Assembly (NCBI RefSeq): GCF_001884735.1
Contig: NZ_MJAP01000032.1
Coordinates: 62,001 to 126,000, forward strand
From: Natronohydrobacter thiooxidans
Lineage (GTDB): Bacteria > Pseudomonadota > Alphaproteobacteria > Rhodobacterales > Rhodobacteraceae
DNA: 64,000 bases
Reading direction: 5' to 3'
This document shows positions 18,069-27,823 of the stretch, in pieces. The position numbers were made by a program, and so were the translations under genes. Below the pieces are notes generated by a model. It was not told the DNA's origin. It ran no database searches and saw only the letters and a program-made list of their open reading frames with translations. How positions within the stretch are numbered: position 1 is the stretch's first letter; the number at the start of each line of letters is the position of its first letter.

Positions 18069-20273
18069 ATGTGTGATCGCGACAGCCCGGAGTTTTTTGA
18101 TGAAGGCACCCCTTGCGGGGTGCTGACGGCAGAGCCTCTGGGCCGGCCGCTCGATTATCTGGCGCCCGAGGGCGGCGCCTGGCTCGGGGCTTTTGTCGAG
18201 GTGCCGCTTGGCCCGCGTCGCGTGACCGGCGTGGTCTGGGGCGCGGCAGAGGGTATTGTTTCGCGCGCGAAACTTCGCTCGATCATCCGCGTTCTGGATG
18301 CCGCCCCCATGCGCACGGAGTTGCGCGATTTCCTGACCCGCGCGGCGGAATATACCCTGACGCCGCTGCCCGCAATGTTGCGGCTGGCAACCCGCGTGCC
18401 CGATCTGGGGCAGGGGCCTGCCTTGCGCAAATTGCTCTATCTCGGCGAGACGCTGCCGCCGCGCATGACCGAGGCGCGCGAAAAGGTTCTGGCGGTTTTT
18501 GCCGAATTCGGCGGGGCCGGGCTGACGCCGGGCGAACTGGCGCAGGCCGCAGGCGTCAGCGCGGGCGTGGTGCGCGGGCTGGTGCAATCGGGCGCGCTGG
18601 TCGAACGACAGGCCCCGCGCGATCAGCCCTATCTGCGCCTCGACCCCCGACTGGCCGGGGCGGATCTGACCGAGGATCAGAAGCGCGCCGCTGATGCGCT
18701 CTGCGGCGGCCTGCGCGCGGGCGGCTATGGCACGACGCTTCTGCGCGGTGTCACTGGCTCTGGCAAGACCGAGGTCTATCTCGAAGCCGTCGCCACCTGT
18801 CTGGCCCAAGGGCGGCAGGCATTGGTGCTGCTGCCCGAAATCGCGCTCTCCTCGGAATTTCTGGACCGGGTGGAGGCCCGTTTCGGTGCCCGCCCCGCCG
18901 AATGGCATTCCGGTGTCACCCTCAGCGAACGCAGACGCTGCTGGCATATGCTGGCTCTGGGCGAGGCGCAGCTTGTGGTCGGCGCGCGCTCCGCGCTGTT
19001 CCTGCCCTTCCGCGATCTGGGGCTGATCGTGGTCGATGAGGAACATGACAGTTCCTACAAGCAGGAAGAGGGTGTCCTCTACAACGCCCGCGACATGGCG
19101 GTGCTGCGCGCGGCGATGAATGGCTGCCGGGTGGTGCTCGCCTCTGCCACGCCCTCGCTGGAAACCTGGGCCAATGCGGAATCGGGCAAATACACGCGCC
19201 TTGACCTGCCCGCGCGCTTTGGCATGAACACCTTGCCCGAGATGCGCGCGATTGACCTGCGCGCCGAGGAAATCCCCTCGAACCGCTGGATTTCACCCAG
19301 CCTGCAATCTGCCGTGACCGCGCGGATCACCGCAGGCGAACAGGCGCTTTTGTTCCTGAACCGGCGCGGCTATGCGCCGCTGACCGTCTGCCGCGCCTGC
19401 GGCCATCAGATCGGCTGCGACGATTGCGACGCGCGCATGGTCGAGCATCGCTTCCTCAAGCGGCTGGTCTGCCATCAATGCGGGGCGTCCAAGCCCATGC
19501 CGACCAAATGCCCCAGTTGCGAGGCCGAGGATCGTCTGGCCCCGGTCGGCCCCGGTGTCGAGCGGCTGGAAGAAGAAGCCCGCGCCCTGTGGCCGGATGC
19601 GCGGGTGGCCGTGCTCTCTTCGGATCTCTTCGGCACCGCCCGCGCGCTGAAAGAGCAGATCGCCGCGATTGCCGGGGGCGAGGCGGATATCATCATCGGC
19701 ACGCAGATCGTGGCCAAGGGGCATAATTTCCCCGATCTGACGCTTGTGGGCGTGATCGACGCCGATCTGGGTCTGTCCGGCTCTGACCTGCGCGCGGCAG
19801 AACGGGTGTTTCAACTGGTCCGGCAGGTCTCGGGCCGGGCAGGGCGCGCGGAAAAGCCGGGCCGCGCGCTGATCCAGACCAGCCAGCCCGAGCACCCGGT
19901 GATCCGCGCGATCCTCTCGGGCGATGAGGAAGCCTTCTGGCAATCCGAGGCCGCGCAGCGTCAGGCGCTGGGCATGCCGCCCTATGGGCGGCTTGCGGGC
20001 ATCGTGATCTCTGCCCCGACGCTGGAACCCGTTTTTGCGCTGGGCAATGATCTGGCGCGCGCCGACCAGCCCCTGCGCGCGGTGGGCGCGCAGGTTTTCG
20101 GCCCGGCCCCCGCCCCGATTGCGCGCATCCGGGGCCGTCACCGCGTGCGGCTGCTGGTCAAGGCCCCGAAAACCGCCCCCTTGCAAGCGGCGATCACCGC
20201 ATGGCTGCGGCCGCACAAGCTGAAACGGGATCTGCGGCTCAGCGTCGATATCGACCCGCAAAGCTTCTTCTGA
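18069..20273 (+). CDS. priA: Primosomal protein N', replication restart helicase
   Basis: PriA recognises stalled forks and D-loops and reloads the replicative helicase. The 734-residue protein has the N-terminal 3'-end-binding domain (GVLTAEPLGRPLDYLAP), Walker A GVTGSGKT (227-234), the DEEH box (323-326) with the following aromatic-rich loop SSYKQEEG, a zinc-binding insertion with paired cysteines (CRACGHQIGCDDC, CHQCG, CPSC; about 443-490) and the helicase C motifs ending QVSGRAGRAEKPG. All key residues are present. It is divergent from the fsa gene. Confidence 0.96.
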   Translation: MCDRDSPEFFDEGTPCGVLTAEPLGRPLDYLAPEGGAWLGAFVEVPLGPRRVTGVVWGAAEGIVSRAKLRSIIRVLDAAPMRTELRDFLTRAAEYTLTPLPAMLRLATRVPDLGQGPALRKLLYLGETLPPRMTEAREKVLAVFAEFGGAGLTPGELAQAAGVSAGVVRGLVQSGALVERQAPRDQPYLRLDPRLAGADLTEDQKRAADALCGGLRAGGYGTTLLRGVTGSGKTEVYLEAVATCLAQGRQALVLLPEIALSSEFLDRVEARFGARPAEWHSGVTLSERRRCWHMLALGEAQLVVGARSALFLPFRDLGLIVVDEEHDSSYKQEEGVLYNARDMAVLRAAMNGCRVVLASATPSLETWANAESGKYTRLDLPARFGMNTLPEMRAIDLRAEEIPSNRWISPSLQSAVTARITAGEQALLFLNRRGYAPLTVCRACGHQIGCDDCDARMVEHRFLKRLVCHQCGASKPMPTKCPSCEAEDRLAPVGPGVERLEEEARALWPDARVAVLSSDLFGTARALKEQIAAIAGGEADIIIGTQIVAKGHNFPDLTLVGVIDADLGLSGSDLRAAERVFQLVRQVSGRAGRAEKPGRALIQTSQPEHPVIRAILSGDEEAFWQSEAAQRQALGMPPYGRLAGIVISAPTLEPVFALGNDLARADQPLRAVGAQVFGPAPAPIARIRGRHRVRLLVKAPKTAPLQAAITAWLRPHKLKRDLRLSVDIDPQSFF

Positions 20274-20331
20274 ACCGTTGTCTTGCGCCGCACTGCACCT
20301 ATCTTGAGGGCAAGCAAAAAGGAGAGCCCCC

Positions 20332-20982
20332 ATGTTCGGATCTAGCGCAGAGAAGACCCGTATGATCACCGCCGCAGAGGCGCTTTCGGGACGCGCAGAG
20401 CCGATCCCGACCGCAGACACCCATGCGATTTTCGGCCGCCCCCTGAAAGCCGAAATCCCCGAAGGCATGGAAGAAGCGATTTTCGGCATGGGCTGTTTCT
20501 GGGGCGTCGAGCGCAAGTTCTGGCAGCTTCCGGGCGTCTGGCTGACCATGGTCGGCTACGCGGGCGGCTTCACGCCCAACCCGACCTATCAGGAGGTCTG
20601 CACCGGCAAGACCGGCCATAACGAGGTGGTGCGCGTGATTTTCGACCCCGCCCAGATCAGCTATGAGACGCTGTTGCAGATCTTCTGGGAAAATCACGAC
20701 CCGACTCAGGGCATGCAACAGGGCAATGACCGGGGCACGCAGTATCGTTCAGGCATCTATTTCGTGAGTGAGGATCAGAAAGCCGCCGCCGAAGCCAGCC
20801 GCGCGGCCTATGCAGAGCGTCTGCGGGCGGCGGGTTTCGCCGCGATCACGACCGAAATCCTGCCCGCCCCGGCATTCTACTTCGCCGAAGACTACCACCA
20901 GCAATATCTGCACAAGAACCCGCAGGGCTATTGCGGGATCGGCGGAACCGGTGTCAGTTGCCCGATTGGCGTGGGCGCATAG
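20332..20982 (+). CDS. msrA: Peptide methionine sulfoxide reductase MsrA
   Basis: MsrA reduces methionine S-sulfoxide in proteins and free amino acid, repairing oxidative damage. The 216-residue protein carries the catalytic GCFWG (Cys55) and the substrate-pocket segments [21 protein letters not shown] and FWENHDPTQ, with a C-terminal [11 protein letters not shown] that supplies resolving cysteines. AAGGAGAG lies at ideal spacing before the ATG. No MsrB is adjacent. Cytoplasmic, as no signal peptide is seen. Confidence 0.95.
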   Translation: MFGSSAEKTRMITAAEALSGRAEPIPTADTHAIFGRPLKAEIPEGMEEAIFGMGCFWGVERKFWQLPGVWLTMVGYAGGFTPNPTYQEVCTGKTGHNEVVRVIFDPAQISYETLLQIFWENHDPTQGMQQGNDRGTQYRSGIYFVSEDQKAAAEASRAAYAERLRAAGFAAITTEILPAPAFYFAEDYHQQYLHKNPQGYCGIGGTGVSCPIGVGA

Positions 20983-21052
20983 GGTTTTCCTTGACCCGCG
21001 TCACAGGGGCCAGTATCGCGGCGCGTGTTCCTGATCTTGAGAGTGCGCGCCC

Positions 21053-21919
21053 ATGCCCACCTATACCGCCATCACCAAACTGACCTCTTCCGAGGCCGCC
21101 TATTCCCTGTCCGAGGCCATGGAGAACATGGACCCCGAACCGACCGGCGTGGGCGTGTTCGAGATGGAAGACGGCTCGAACCTGTGGGAAGTGGGCGGCT
21201 ATTTCATCGAGGAACCCGACGAGATCGAACTCATGCTGATGGCGCAGGCCTTTGGCGCGCAGCCCTTCATCGTCTCGGAACTGCCTGAAATCGATTGGGT
21301 GGCCAAAGTCCGCCGCGACCTCTCGCCGGTCGAGGCGGGGCGCTTCTTCGTCTATGGCAGCCATGATGCCGAGAAACTGCCCGAGGGGCGGGTCGGGCTG
21401 CTGATCGAAGCCTCCATGGCATTCGGCACCGGCCATCACGGCACCACTCTGGGCTGCCTGAAAGCACTGAACCGGCTGGACAGCGAAGGGTTCCGGGGCA
21501 GCCGTGTCGTCGATATCGGCTGCGGCACTGCGGTTCTTGCGATGGCGGCGGCGCGGATCTGGCCCGAGCCGGTTCTCGCGAGCGATATCGACGCCGTGGC
21601 GGTTGAAGTTGCCGATGCCAATATCGCCGCCAATGACCTGCAAGGCCGGGTGCGCTGTCTGGAAGCCACCGGATTCGATCATCCCGAATTGCAGGCCGCC
21701 GCACCCTATGACCTGATCTTCGCCAATATCCTGATGGGCCCGCTGATTGTGCTTGCCCCGGATATGGCCCGATATACGCGCCCCGATGGTCATGTGATCC
21801 TGTCCGGCCTGCTGGTCGAACAGGCCCCGCAGGTGCTGGCCGCCTATGAGGCCGAGGGTTTCCGCCTGCACCACCGCGAGGATATCGGCGAGTGGTCAAC
21901 CCTGACCTTGCAGCGCTGA
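21053..21919 (+). CDS. prmA: Ribosomal protein L11 methyltransferase
   Basis: PrmA trimethylates ribosomal protein L11 using S-adenosylmethionine. The 288-residue protein has the N-terminal substrate-recognition domain, the entry to the methyltransferase domain MAFGTGHHGTTLGCL (around 125), SAM motif I VVDIGCGTAVLAMAA, and the NILMGPL segment equivalent to the NPPY-type loop. Length and motif order are normal for the family. It stands alone between msrA and an unknown small gene. Confidence 0.92.
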   Translation: MPTYTAITKLTSSEAAYSLSEAMENMDPEPTGVGVFEMEDGSNLWEVGGYFIEEPDEIELMLMAQAFGAQPFIVSELPEIDWVAKVRRDLSPVEAGRFFVYGSHDAEKLPEGRVGLLIEASMAFGTGHHGTTLGCLKALNRLDSEGFRGSRVVDIGCGTAVLAMAAARIWPEPVLASDIDAVAVEVADANIAANDLQGRVRCLEATGFDHPELQAAAPYDLIFANILMGPLIVLAPDMARYTRPDGHVILSGLLVEQAPQVLAAYEAEGFRLHHREDIGEWSTLTLQR

Positions 21920-22075
21920 GACCGCTCCATCCTTCTGCCTTGATCCGATGATGCAAAGCGCGCGCGCATGGCCCGCTCCGCGCCAAAATTCTGCCGGAAT
22001 TTCCGCGTATCCCTCGGGTGAGAGTCAAACCCTTATGGGGCCGTCCTGTGCAGGCGCCCCCGGATCGAGGCCGTC

Positions 22076-22489
22076 ATGTCGCTAGAGCAGAAAGAAGAGT
22101 TCCAGAAACGCCGGAATAGCATCCTGCGCAAGCATATCGCCAATGACCCGAAACTGCGCAAGGCCCGTCGCAAACGCAAGCTGAGCGTGGCGCTTTCGGT
22201 GCTGGGCAGCCTCGTCACGCTCGCGGTTTTCATGGTCATGCTCAAAAGCTTCGTGCTGGCCATCCATGGCCCGCAGGGCTATGCGCAGATGGTCGCGCCC
22301 ATGCTGGAGCGCGACTCTGCCGGGCCGCTCGCGACGAGGGCGCTGGGCGCGGACCCGGTTTCAGCCGAAATCGCGGCGCTCCTGCGGCCCATGCTGCCCC
22401 GACGCACGGATCTGGCCGCCTCGGCCCCGGTGCAGGCCGATCAGGCCCGCAATACGCCCGATCCGGTGACGACAGAGCCCGGCACCTGA
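22076..22489 (+). CDS. Small basic single-pass membrane protein, unknown
   Basis: I do not recognise a family. The 137-residue protein starts with a strongly charged, helical and basic stretch of ~40 residues (EFQKRRNSILRKHIANDPKL, then RKARRKRK), followed by one hydrophobic helix (about 44-63, VALSVLGSLVTLAVFMVML) and an Ala/Pro-rich tail with no cysteine. The arrangement suggests an inner-membrane protein with a cytoplasmic N-terminus. It ends just before a strong bidirectional terminator at 22512-22541. Confidence 0.65.
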   Translation: MSLEQKEEFQKRRNSILRKHIANDPKLRKARRKRKLSVALSVLGSLVTLAVFMVMLKSFVLAIHGPQGYAQMVAPMLERDSAGPLATRALGADPVSAEIAALLRPMLPRRTDLAASAPVQADQARNTPDPVTTEPGT

Positions 22490-22511
22490 TCCGACCAGAC
22501 AGTCAGGATGC

Positions 22512-22541
22512 AAAAAGCCGCCCGGACGGGGCGGCTTTTTC
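22512..22541. terminator. Bidirectional rho-independent terminator
   Basis: An A5 run, GCCGCCC, a short loop, GGGGCGGC and a T5 run form a hairpin flanked by A and T tracts on both strands. It can end the plus-strand unknown gene at 22076 and the minus-strand DUF1127 gene that converges on it. Confidence 0.85.
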
Positions 22542-22598
22542 AACTCTCTCGATCTGCTTGCCTCGTGATCCGCATCCCGAAGGCGCAGGCGGAACAGC

Positions 22599-22808
22599 TT
22601 ACTTCAGGCCCTTTGCCGCGAGATCAATATCGCTGCGGGTCAGGCCGATATCGGCCAGTTCGCGGTCGGTCAGGGCGTTCAGGTCACGGCGTGTAATGCG
22701 CTCTTCGTTCCAGGTCTTGAGGGTGGCGATCAGAGCGCCAAGCGACAGGCCCTGGAAACCGGCAAGCACCTGTTCCGTGTGAAAACGGCTTTGTGCATAG
22801 AAGGTCAT
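22599..22808 (-). CDS. DUF1127 domain small protein
   Basis: A 69-residue protein with the DUF1127 signature near the C-terminus: WNEERITRRDLNALTDRELADIGLTRSDI. Such small Arg-rich proteins are frequent in alphaproteobacteria; some have been linked to RNA binding, phosphate or carbon turnover, but function here is unknown. The ATG at 22808 (MTFYAQ) is preferred because GGAG lies 9 bases upstream of it; an in-frame ATG at 22820 would add four residues and overlap that site. It ends at the shared terminator. Confidence 0.8.
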   Translation of the reverse strand: MTFYAQSRFHTEQVLAGFQGLSLGALIATLKTWNEERITRRDLNALTDRELADIGLTRSDIDLAAKGLK

Positions 22809-23027
22809 GGTGGTCTCCATAGGGGTTTTGATTCTCGAACCGCTGAACTTTCATGCGGTTGACCCCTATCTATGCTGAAATCAGAGGCGCGAGTAGAATT
22901 GAAAAACGCAACTCCCTTATGCAGGTGCAGCATGGCTGTGGGCGTGCTTCGCGAAAGGCTTGGCAGATGTTCGCCTTTCGTGCTAGTGCTTGCAGGAGCA
23001 GGCAAAAACACATGAACAGAGGCCGCG

Positions 23028-23531
23028 ATGCGCGTGATCGGCATAGACCCCGGACTGCGAAATCTGGGATGGGGTATCATCGATGTCGATGGGCCGCGCA
23101 TGCGCCATGTCGCGAATGGCATCTGCCATTCCGACCCGACCGGCACCTTGGCGGCGCGTCTGCTGGAACTGCATGTCCAACTGACCCGCGTGATGCAGGA
23201 TTTTGCGCCGCAATCGGCCGCGGTCGAGCAGACATTCGTCAACAAGGATGCGGTTGCGACCCTCAAACTGGGCTCCGCGCGCGGGATTGCTCTGCTGGTT
23301 CCGGCGCAGGCAGGGCTGGTGGTCGGTGAATATGCCCCGAACGCGGTCAAGAAAGCGGTGGTCGGTGTGGGCAAGGCCGCGAAGGAACAGGTCGATCACA
23401 TGGTGCGCATGCAGCTTCCGGGCGTGCAGATTGCCGGGCCGGACGCGGCTGATGCGCTGGCCATCGCGATCTGCCACGCCTTTCACAGCCAGTCCGCGCG
23501 CAGCATGGCCATTGTGGGGGGCGCGCGATGA
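23028..23531 (+). CDS. ruvC: Holliday junction endonuclease RuvC
   Basis: RuvC cuts Holliday junctions symmetrically. The 167-residue RNase-H-fold nuclease has all four acidic metal ligands: Asp7 (GIDPGLRN), Glu67 (AAVEQTF), Asp139 and Asp142 ([10 protein letters not shown]). It heads a ruvC-ruvA-ruvB operon in which its stop overlaps the ruvA start (ATGA). A clear LexA operator was not found upstream, only a weak GTTC-N7-GTGC match. Confidence 0.96.
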   Translation: MRVIGIDPGLRNLGWGIIDVDGPRMRHVANGICHSDPTGTLAARLLELHVQLTRVMQDFAPQSAAVEQTFVNKDAVATLKLGSARGIALLVPAQAGLVVGEYAPNAVKKAVVGVGKAAKEQVDHMVRMQLPGVQIAGPDAADALAIAICHAFHSQSARSMAIVGGAR

Positions 23532-24193
23532 TCGGCAAGCTGACCGGCGTGGTAGAGATGCGCGGCCCCGATCATGTGCTGCTCGATGTGCGCGGCGTGG
23601 GCTATATCGTCCATGTCTCCGAGCGCACGTTGATGGCGCTTCCGGGGCGCGGTGAAGTGGCGGCGCTTTACACCGAACTGGTGGTGCGCGAGGATCTGAT
23701 GCAGCTTTTCGGCTTCCCGACGCTGCTGGAAAAGGAATGGCACCGCGTGCTGACTTCGGTTCAGGGGGTGGGGGCGAAAGCGTCGCTTGCGATTCTGGGG
23801 GCGCTGGGGCCTGAGGGCGTCTCGCGCGCGATAGCGCTCGGGGATGCGGCGGCCTTGCGCAAGGCGCCCGGCGTCGGCCCGAAACTGGCGCTGCGTATCG
23901 CCAATGAATTGAAGGACAAGGCCCCGGCGCTGATGGCCGTCGTCGAAACCGCGCCTGCAAGCGCATCGCGCAGGGACGTTGCGGACACTGCGCTGGCCCC
24001 TGTCGCGGCCCCGGCCCCTGCGCCGATCCCCGCCAGCAATGCCGTGGCCGAAGCGATGTCGGCGCTTGGCAATCTGGGCTATTCCCCCTCGGATGCCGCG
24101 CGCGCCGTGGCCGAGGCGCAGGCCACCGACCCCGAGGCCGAAACCCCCGCGCTGATCCGGGCCGCGCTGCGCCTGCTTGCTCCGAAAGGCTGA
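23528..24193 (+). CDS. ruvA: Holliday junction branch-migration protein RuvA
   Basis: RuvA binds the junction as a tetramer and positions RuvB. The 221-residue protein has the N-terminal OB fold ([20 protein letters not shown]), the helix-hairpin-helix region ([19 protein letters not shown] and [17 protein letters not shown]) and, after an Ala/Pro linker (about 140-170), the UBA-like domain III ([19 protein letters not shown]) that contacts RuvB. It lies 3 bases before ruvB. Confidence 0.96.
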   Translation: MIGKLTGVVEMRGPDHVLLDVRGVGYIVHVSERTLMALPGRGEVAALYTELVVREDLMQLFGFPTLLEKEWHRVLTSVQGVGAKASLAILGALGPEGVSRAIALGDAAALRKAPGVGPKLALRIANELKDKAPALMAVVETAPASASRRDVADTALAPVAAPAPAPIPASNAVAEAMSALGNLGYSPSDAARAVAEAQATDPEAETPALIRAALRLLAPKG

Positions 24194-24196
24194 TCC

Positions 24197-25234
24197 ATGA
24201 CCACGCCCGACCCCAGCCTGCGCGGCGATGATCTGCCCGAGGACAGCCCCGAACTCGACCGCGCGCTGCGGCCTCAGACATTGGATGAATTCATCGGCCA
24301 GCAGGAAGCGCGCGCCAACCTGAAGGTCTTCATCCAGTCCGCCCGGATGCGCGGCGAGGCGATGGACCATACGCTGTTCTACGGCCCGCCCGGACTGGGC
24401 AAGACGACGCTTGCGCAGATCATGGCGCGCGAATTGGGGGTGGGGTTTCGCATGACCTCTGGCCCGGTTCTGGCCAAGGCGGGCGATCTGGCAGCGATCC
24501 TGACCAATCTGGAGGCGCGAGATGTGCTCTTCATCGACGAGATTCACCGCATGAATCCGGCGGTTGAGGAAGTGCTCTACCCGGCGCTGGAGGATTTTCA
24601 GCTTGATCTGGTGATCGGTGAAGGGCCCGCCGCGCGCACGGTGCGGATCGAGTTGCAGCCTTTCACGCTGGTGGGGGCCACGACGCGGCTGGGCTTGCTG
24701 ACGACACCGCTGCGCGACCGGTTCGGGATTCCGACGCGGCTGCAATTCTATACCGAGGATGAATTATGCCTGATCGTCGCGCGCGGGGCGCGGCTTCTGG
24801 GGATCAAGGCCGAAGCGGATGGCGTGCGCGAAGTGGCGCGGCGCGCGCGCGGCACGCCCCGGATTGCCGGGCGGCTCTTGCGGCGGGTGGTCGATTTCGC
24901 GCTGGTCGAAGGCGACGGGCGGCTGACACAGGCACTGGCCGATAATGCGCTGACGCGGCTCGGGGTCGATCATCTGGGGCTGGATGGGGCCGACCGGCGC
25001 TATCTGTCGTTGCTGGCCGAAAATTATGGTGGCGGGCCGGTGGGGGTGGAAACCATAGCTGCCGCCCTGTCGGAATCGCGCGATGCCATTGAAGAGGTGA
25101 TCGAGCCGTTTCTGCTGCAACAGGGTCTGATTGCGCGCACGCCGCGCGGGCGGATGCTGGCGGCGAAAGCCTGGGCGCATCTGGGGCTTGCGGCGCCCGC
25201 GCCCGCCGCGCAGGGGCGGTTGTTCGACGAATGA
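24197..25234 (+). CDS. ruvB: Holliday junction ATPase RuvB
   Basis: RuvB is the hexameric AAA+ motor that drives branch migration. The 345-residue protein has Walker [10 protein letters not shown] (63-71), Walker B LFIDEIHR (111-118), sensor 1 around GATTRLG, the arginine-finger segment PLRDRFG and a C-terminal winged helix with RTPRGR. Length and motif content are standard. It is the last gene of the ruvCAB operon and converges on ribF. Confidence 0.97.
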   Translation: MTTPDPSLRGDDLPEDSPELDRALRPQTLDEFIGQQEARANLKVFIQSARMRGEAMDHTLFYGPPGLGKTTLAQIMARELGVGFRMTSGPVLAKAGDLAAILTNLEARDVLFIDEIHRMNPAVEEVLYPALEDFQLDLVIGEGPAARTVRIELQPFTLVGATTRLGLLTTPLRDRFGIPTRLQFYTEDELCLIVARGARLLGIKAEADGVREVARRARGTPRIAGRLLRRVVDFALVEGDGRLTQALADNALTRLGVDHLGLDGADRRYLSLLAENYGGGPVGVETIAAALSESRDAIEEVIEPFLLQQGLIARTPRGRMLAAKAWAHLGLAAPAPAAQGRLFDE

Positions 25235-25315
25235 CGCTGTGCCGGGGGCGCAGGTCTCCCCTCAAAGGCGGCTGATTTCACCCCGAGGAATTTCGGGCGA
25301 AAATGAAAAAGTATT

Positions 25316-26242
25316 TCAGATTCCGGCCAAAATAGCCCGCGCGCGGGCGCTGTCGGCATCCATCTGGGTGATCAGCCCCTCAATGCTGTCAAAGCGCATT
25401 TCGTCGCGCAGATGCTCGATCAGCGCCACCGAAAGCGGGGTGCCATAGAGATCGCCCTTGAAGTCAAAGATGAAGGTTTCGAGATTGGGCAGGTTCTGGC
25501 CAAACATCGGCCGCACGCCCATCGAGGCGACGCCGTGATATTTGCCCTGATGCGGCCCGTCGAGAACATCCACCTGCACCGCATAGACCCCGAAACGCGG
25601 CGGGTGCAGCCCGGTGATGGACATATTCGCGGTCGGGTAGCCCAATTCGCGCCCGCGCTTCTCGCCATGCAGCACCGGCCCGTCAATCCGGTGCCAATGG
25701 CCCAGCATGGTTGCGGCATCGCGGGGTCTGCCCTCGCTTAATGCGCGCCGGATCGCGGTCGAGGAAAAGACATGCGCGCCCTCTTTCTGCAGCGGCGCGA
25801 TGGTGACGCCGAAGCCCAACTCCGCGCCGAGATCCGCAAGCGTTTGCGCGGTGCCAGTCCGGCCCTTGCCGAAGCAGAAATCCGCGCCGATCACGACATG
25901 GCTGACACCCAGACCCTGGGTCAGCACGTCGCGCGCGAAAGCCTCCGCGCTCAGGTCGGACAGGTCGCGGGTGAAGGGCAGTTCATAGAGTCGCTCGACG
26001 CCCAGCCAGTCGAGGCGATGCGCGCGGGTCTCGGCGCTCATCAGCCGAAAGGGCGGTGCATCCGGGGCGAAAAATTCGCGCGGATGCGGCTCGAAGGTGA
26101 CAATGCCCAAAGGTGCGTCGCGATCGCGTGCGAGGTCGATCACATATTGATGCCCGCGATGCACCCCGTCGAAATTGCCCATGGCGACAGAAGCGCCGCG
26201 CGCAGTTTCGGGAAGGTCGCGCCAATGGTGAAATTTCAGCAT
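25316..26242 (-). CDS. ribF: Bifunctional riboflavin kinase / FAD synthetase
   Basis: RibF makes FMN from riboflavin and then FAD. The 308-residue enzyme has the N-terminal adenylyltransferase domain with GNFDGVHRGH (22-31) and the segment around VIGADFCFGKGRTG, and the C-terminal kinase domain with GYPTANM and MGVRPMFG. The ATG at 26242 gives MLKFHHWRDL, fitting the family; longer in-frame extensions are unlikely. It follows a MaoC-type gene by 29 bases on the same strand and is convergent with ruvB. Confidence 0.94.
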   Translation of the reverse strand: MLKFHHWRDLPETARGASVAMGNFDGVHRGHQYVIDLARDRDAPLGIVTFEPHPREFFAPDAPPFRLMSAETRAHRLDWLGVERLYELPFTRDLSDLSAEAFARDVLTQGLGVSHVVIGADFCFGKGRTGTAQTLADLGAELGFGVTIAPLQKEGAHVFSSTAIRRALSEGRPRDAATMLGHWHRIDGPVLHGEKRGRELGYPTANMSITGLHPPRFGVYAVQVDVLDGPHQGKYHGVASMGVRPMFGQNLPNLETFIFDFKGDLYGTPLSVALIEHLRDEMRFDSIEGLITQMDADSARARAILAGI

Positions 26243-26271
26243 CTGCCCCCTGTGGGGCGCAAGACCCCGCG

Positions 26272-26730
26272 TCAGTCGAACTTGCGGCTTGGGGCCAGAA
26301 CCGTGGCCTCGCCTTTCAGCACAACCGTATCCCCTACCGAGCAGCGACATTCAAGAGCGACCCGGCGCTTGGCGTAATCGATGCTCAGCACCGTCACCTC
26401 GGCCAGAACCGTGTCGCCGGGGCGGACAGGGGCCATGAATTTGAGCGTCTGGCCCATATAGATCGTGCCATGGCCGGGCAATTGCTCGCCGATGACAGCG
26501 GAAATAAGCCCTGCGGTCAACATGCCATGCGCGATACGGCCTTCGAAGATCGTGTCCTGCGCGTAGGAATCATCCAGATGCACCGGATTGCGGTCGGTCG
26601 ACACCTCGGCAAAGAGTTCGATATCGCGATCCGTGATCTCCTTGCGCAGATAGCGTGACATGCCGATTTCGAGATCCTCGATGCAGATCGTGCCGCGCGG
26701 AAGATTGTCATTCATGCCATTGTCCAACAT
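26272..26730 (-). CDS. MaoC-like (R)-hydratase family protein
   Basis: A 152-residue single hot-dog-fold protein with the hydratase-2 signature: DRNPVHLDDSYAQ (about 47-59) followed by IFEGRIAHGML, which hold the catalytic Asp and His. Members hydrate trans-2-enoyl-CoA or related thioesters, but many remain untested. The ATG at 26730 has AAAGGAT about 9 bases upstream, which is why it is preferred to the ATG at 26715. It is probably co-transcribed with ribF, with no functional link apparent. Confidence 0.82.
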   Translation of the reverse strand: MLDNGMNDNLPRGTICIEDLEIGMSRYLRKEITDRDIELFAEVSTDRNPVHLDDSYAQDTIFEGRIAHGMLTAGLISAVIGEQLPGHGTIYMGQTLKFMAPVRPGDTVLAEVTVLSIDYAKRRVALECRCSVGDTVVLKGEATVLAPSRKFD

Positions 26731-26883
26731 TTCTGCGATCCTTTCGAAAGTCGCGACCCCGAACTTTGTTGCAGTGCAGCAATACACGGTCTGCGCCCTT
26801 CGCGCAACAGGTAAGAGAAAGAATAATGCGAAAGTTGATGCTAGACGGTAACTATGTTGCGTGACACCATGTCGCATAAGCGC

Positions 26884-26914
26884 AAAAAAGCGCCGCGAAA
26901 CGGGTCCGCGGCGC
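26884..26914 (-). terminator. Rho-independent terminator after the HAD gene
   Basis: On the minus strand GCGCCGCG pairs with CGCGGCGC across a 9-base loop and is followed at once by six T. It lies 28 bases after the HAD hydrolase stop and closes the ppaC-HAD operon. Confidence 0.9.
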
Positions 26915-26941
26915 GATGGCGATGGCACTGGTGACGCGAGA

Positions 26942-27823
26942 CTATCGCAAGCGACCGATGGCAAAGCTTGGCTGGACCGTCTGGCCTGCCACCCAACGCG
27001 CGAGCATCTGCGCTTCGGGGCTCTCGACATCCGGTCCGAATTCGGAGGCTGCCAGCCCGCCGGTGATGAAGAGCGTATCCATCCCTTCACCGATGCCGCC
27101 CTGAATATCGGTATGGATACCATCGCCGATGCAGATGGTCCCATCCGCATTCATTTGCACCCCATGATCTGCGGCGATCCTGCGCGCCAGATCGTAGATG
27201 GGCGGATGCGGCTTGCCGAAATAGAGGCTCTCGCCCCCCATCTCGTCATAAAGCTGCGCCAGCGCGCCTGCACAATAGAGCCGCAAATCCCCGAAATCGA
27301 CCACGATATCGGGATTGGCGCAAAGCAGTTTCAGCCCGCGCGCCTTGGCCGACAGGAAGCGCCCGCGATAGTCCTCGGGCGTGTCGGCCAGCTCATCGAA
27401 CGGGCCGGTGCAGACAATGCCTTCGGCCTCGTCAAACGAGACGCGCTCGATGGCGGAGCGCTCCTTTGCCCAGTCGGGCAGGTCGGTGAAGAAGGTGTCA
27501 TCCTTCTCCGGGCCCAGATGCCAGACCCGCTGCCCGACGGCCCCCATGAGCATGGCTTCCTGCGCGGCGTCGCCCGAGGTGGCGATTGCGTCATAGGCGT
27601 CTGGGGAGAGGCCCATTTCGCTCAGGCGTTCGGCAACTGCCGCACTGGGGCGCGGCGCATTGGTGACAAGCACCACGCAACCACCGGCCTGCCGATACTG
27701 CACAAGTGCGGCTTCGGCGGCCGGATAGATTTGCTTGCCATTATGTACGCAGCCCCAGAGATCGACCAGCGCCAGATCATATCTGCCCGAAATCTCGGAA
27801 AAAGACGTGATAAGGCGGGTCAC
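26942..27823 (-). CDS. HAD-superfamily hydrolase, TIGR01459 type
   Basis: A 293-residue phosphatase-like protein of the HAD class IIA type. Motif I is LVDLWGCVHNG with Asp21, where the usual second Asp is replaced by Trp. The VTNAPRP segment is motif II, GKPHPPIYDL holds the motif III lysine, and IGDGIHTDIQGG is motif IV. The family is restricted mainly to alphaproteobacteria and lacks a defined substrate. Its ATG overlaps the ppaC stop by 4 bases, so the two are translationally coupled. Confidence 0.85.
   Translation of the reverse strand: MTRLITSFSEISGRYDLALVDLWGCVHNGKQIYPAAEAALVQYRQAGGCVVLVTNAPRPSAAVAERLSEMGLSPDAYDAIATSGDAAQEAMLMGAVGQRVWHLGPEKDDTFFTDLPDWAKERSAIERVSFDEAEGIVCTGPFDELADTPEDYRGRFLSAKARGLKLLCANPDIVVDFGDLRLYCAGALAQLYDEMGGESLYFGKPHPPIYDLARRIAADHGVQMNADGTICIGDGIHTDIQGGIGEGMDTLFITGGLAASEFGPDVESPEAQMLARWVAGQTVQPSFAIGRLR

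Noticed and set aside
22832..22862. Inverted repeat AACCGC ... GCGGTT upstream of the DUF1127 gene
   Set aside because: Six-base arms with an 11-base spacer are too weak to name as an operator or riboswitch in GC-rich DNA.
22969..22983. Possible LexA operator before ruvC (GTTC-N7-GTGC)
   Set aside because: Alphaproteobacterial boxes need GTTC-N7-GTTC or GATC; one or two mismatches in a short motif are expected by chance.
25278..25300. Hairpin CCCGA ... TCGGG between convergent ruvB and ribF
   Set aside because: Five-base stem without a T tract on either strand; not supported as a terminator.
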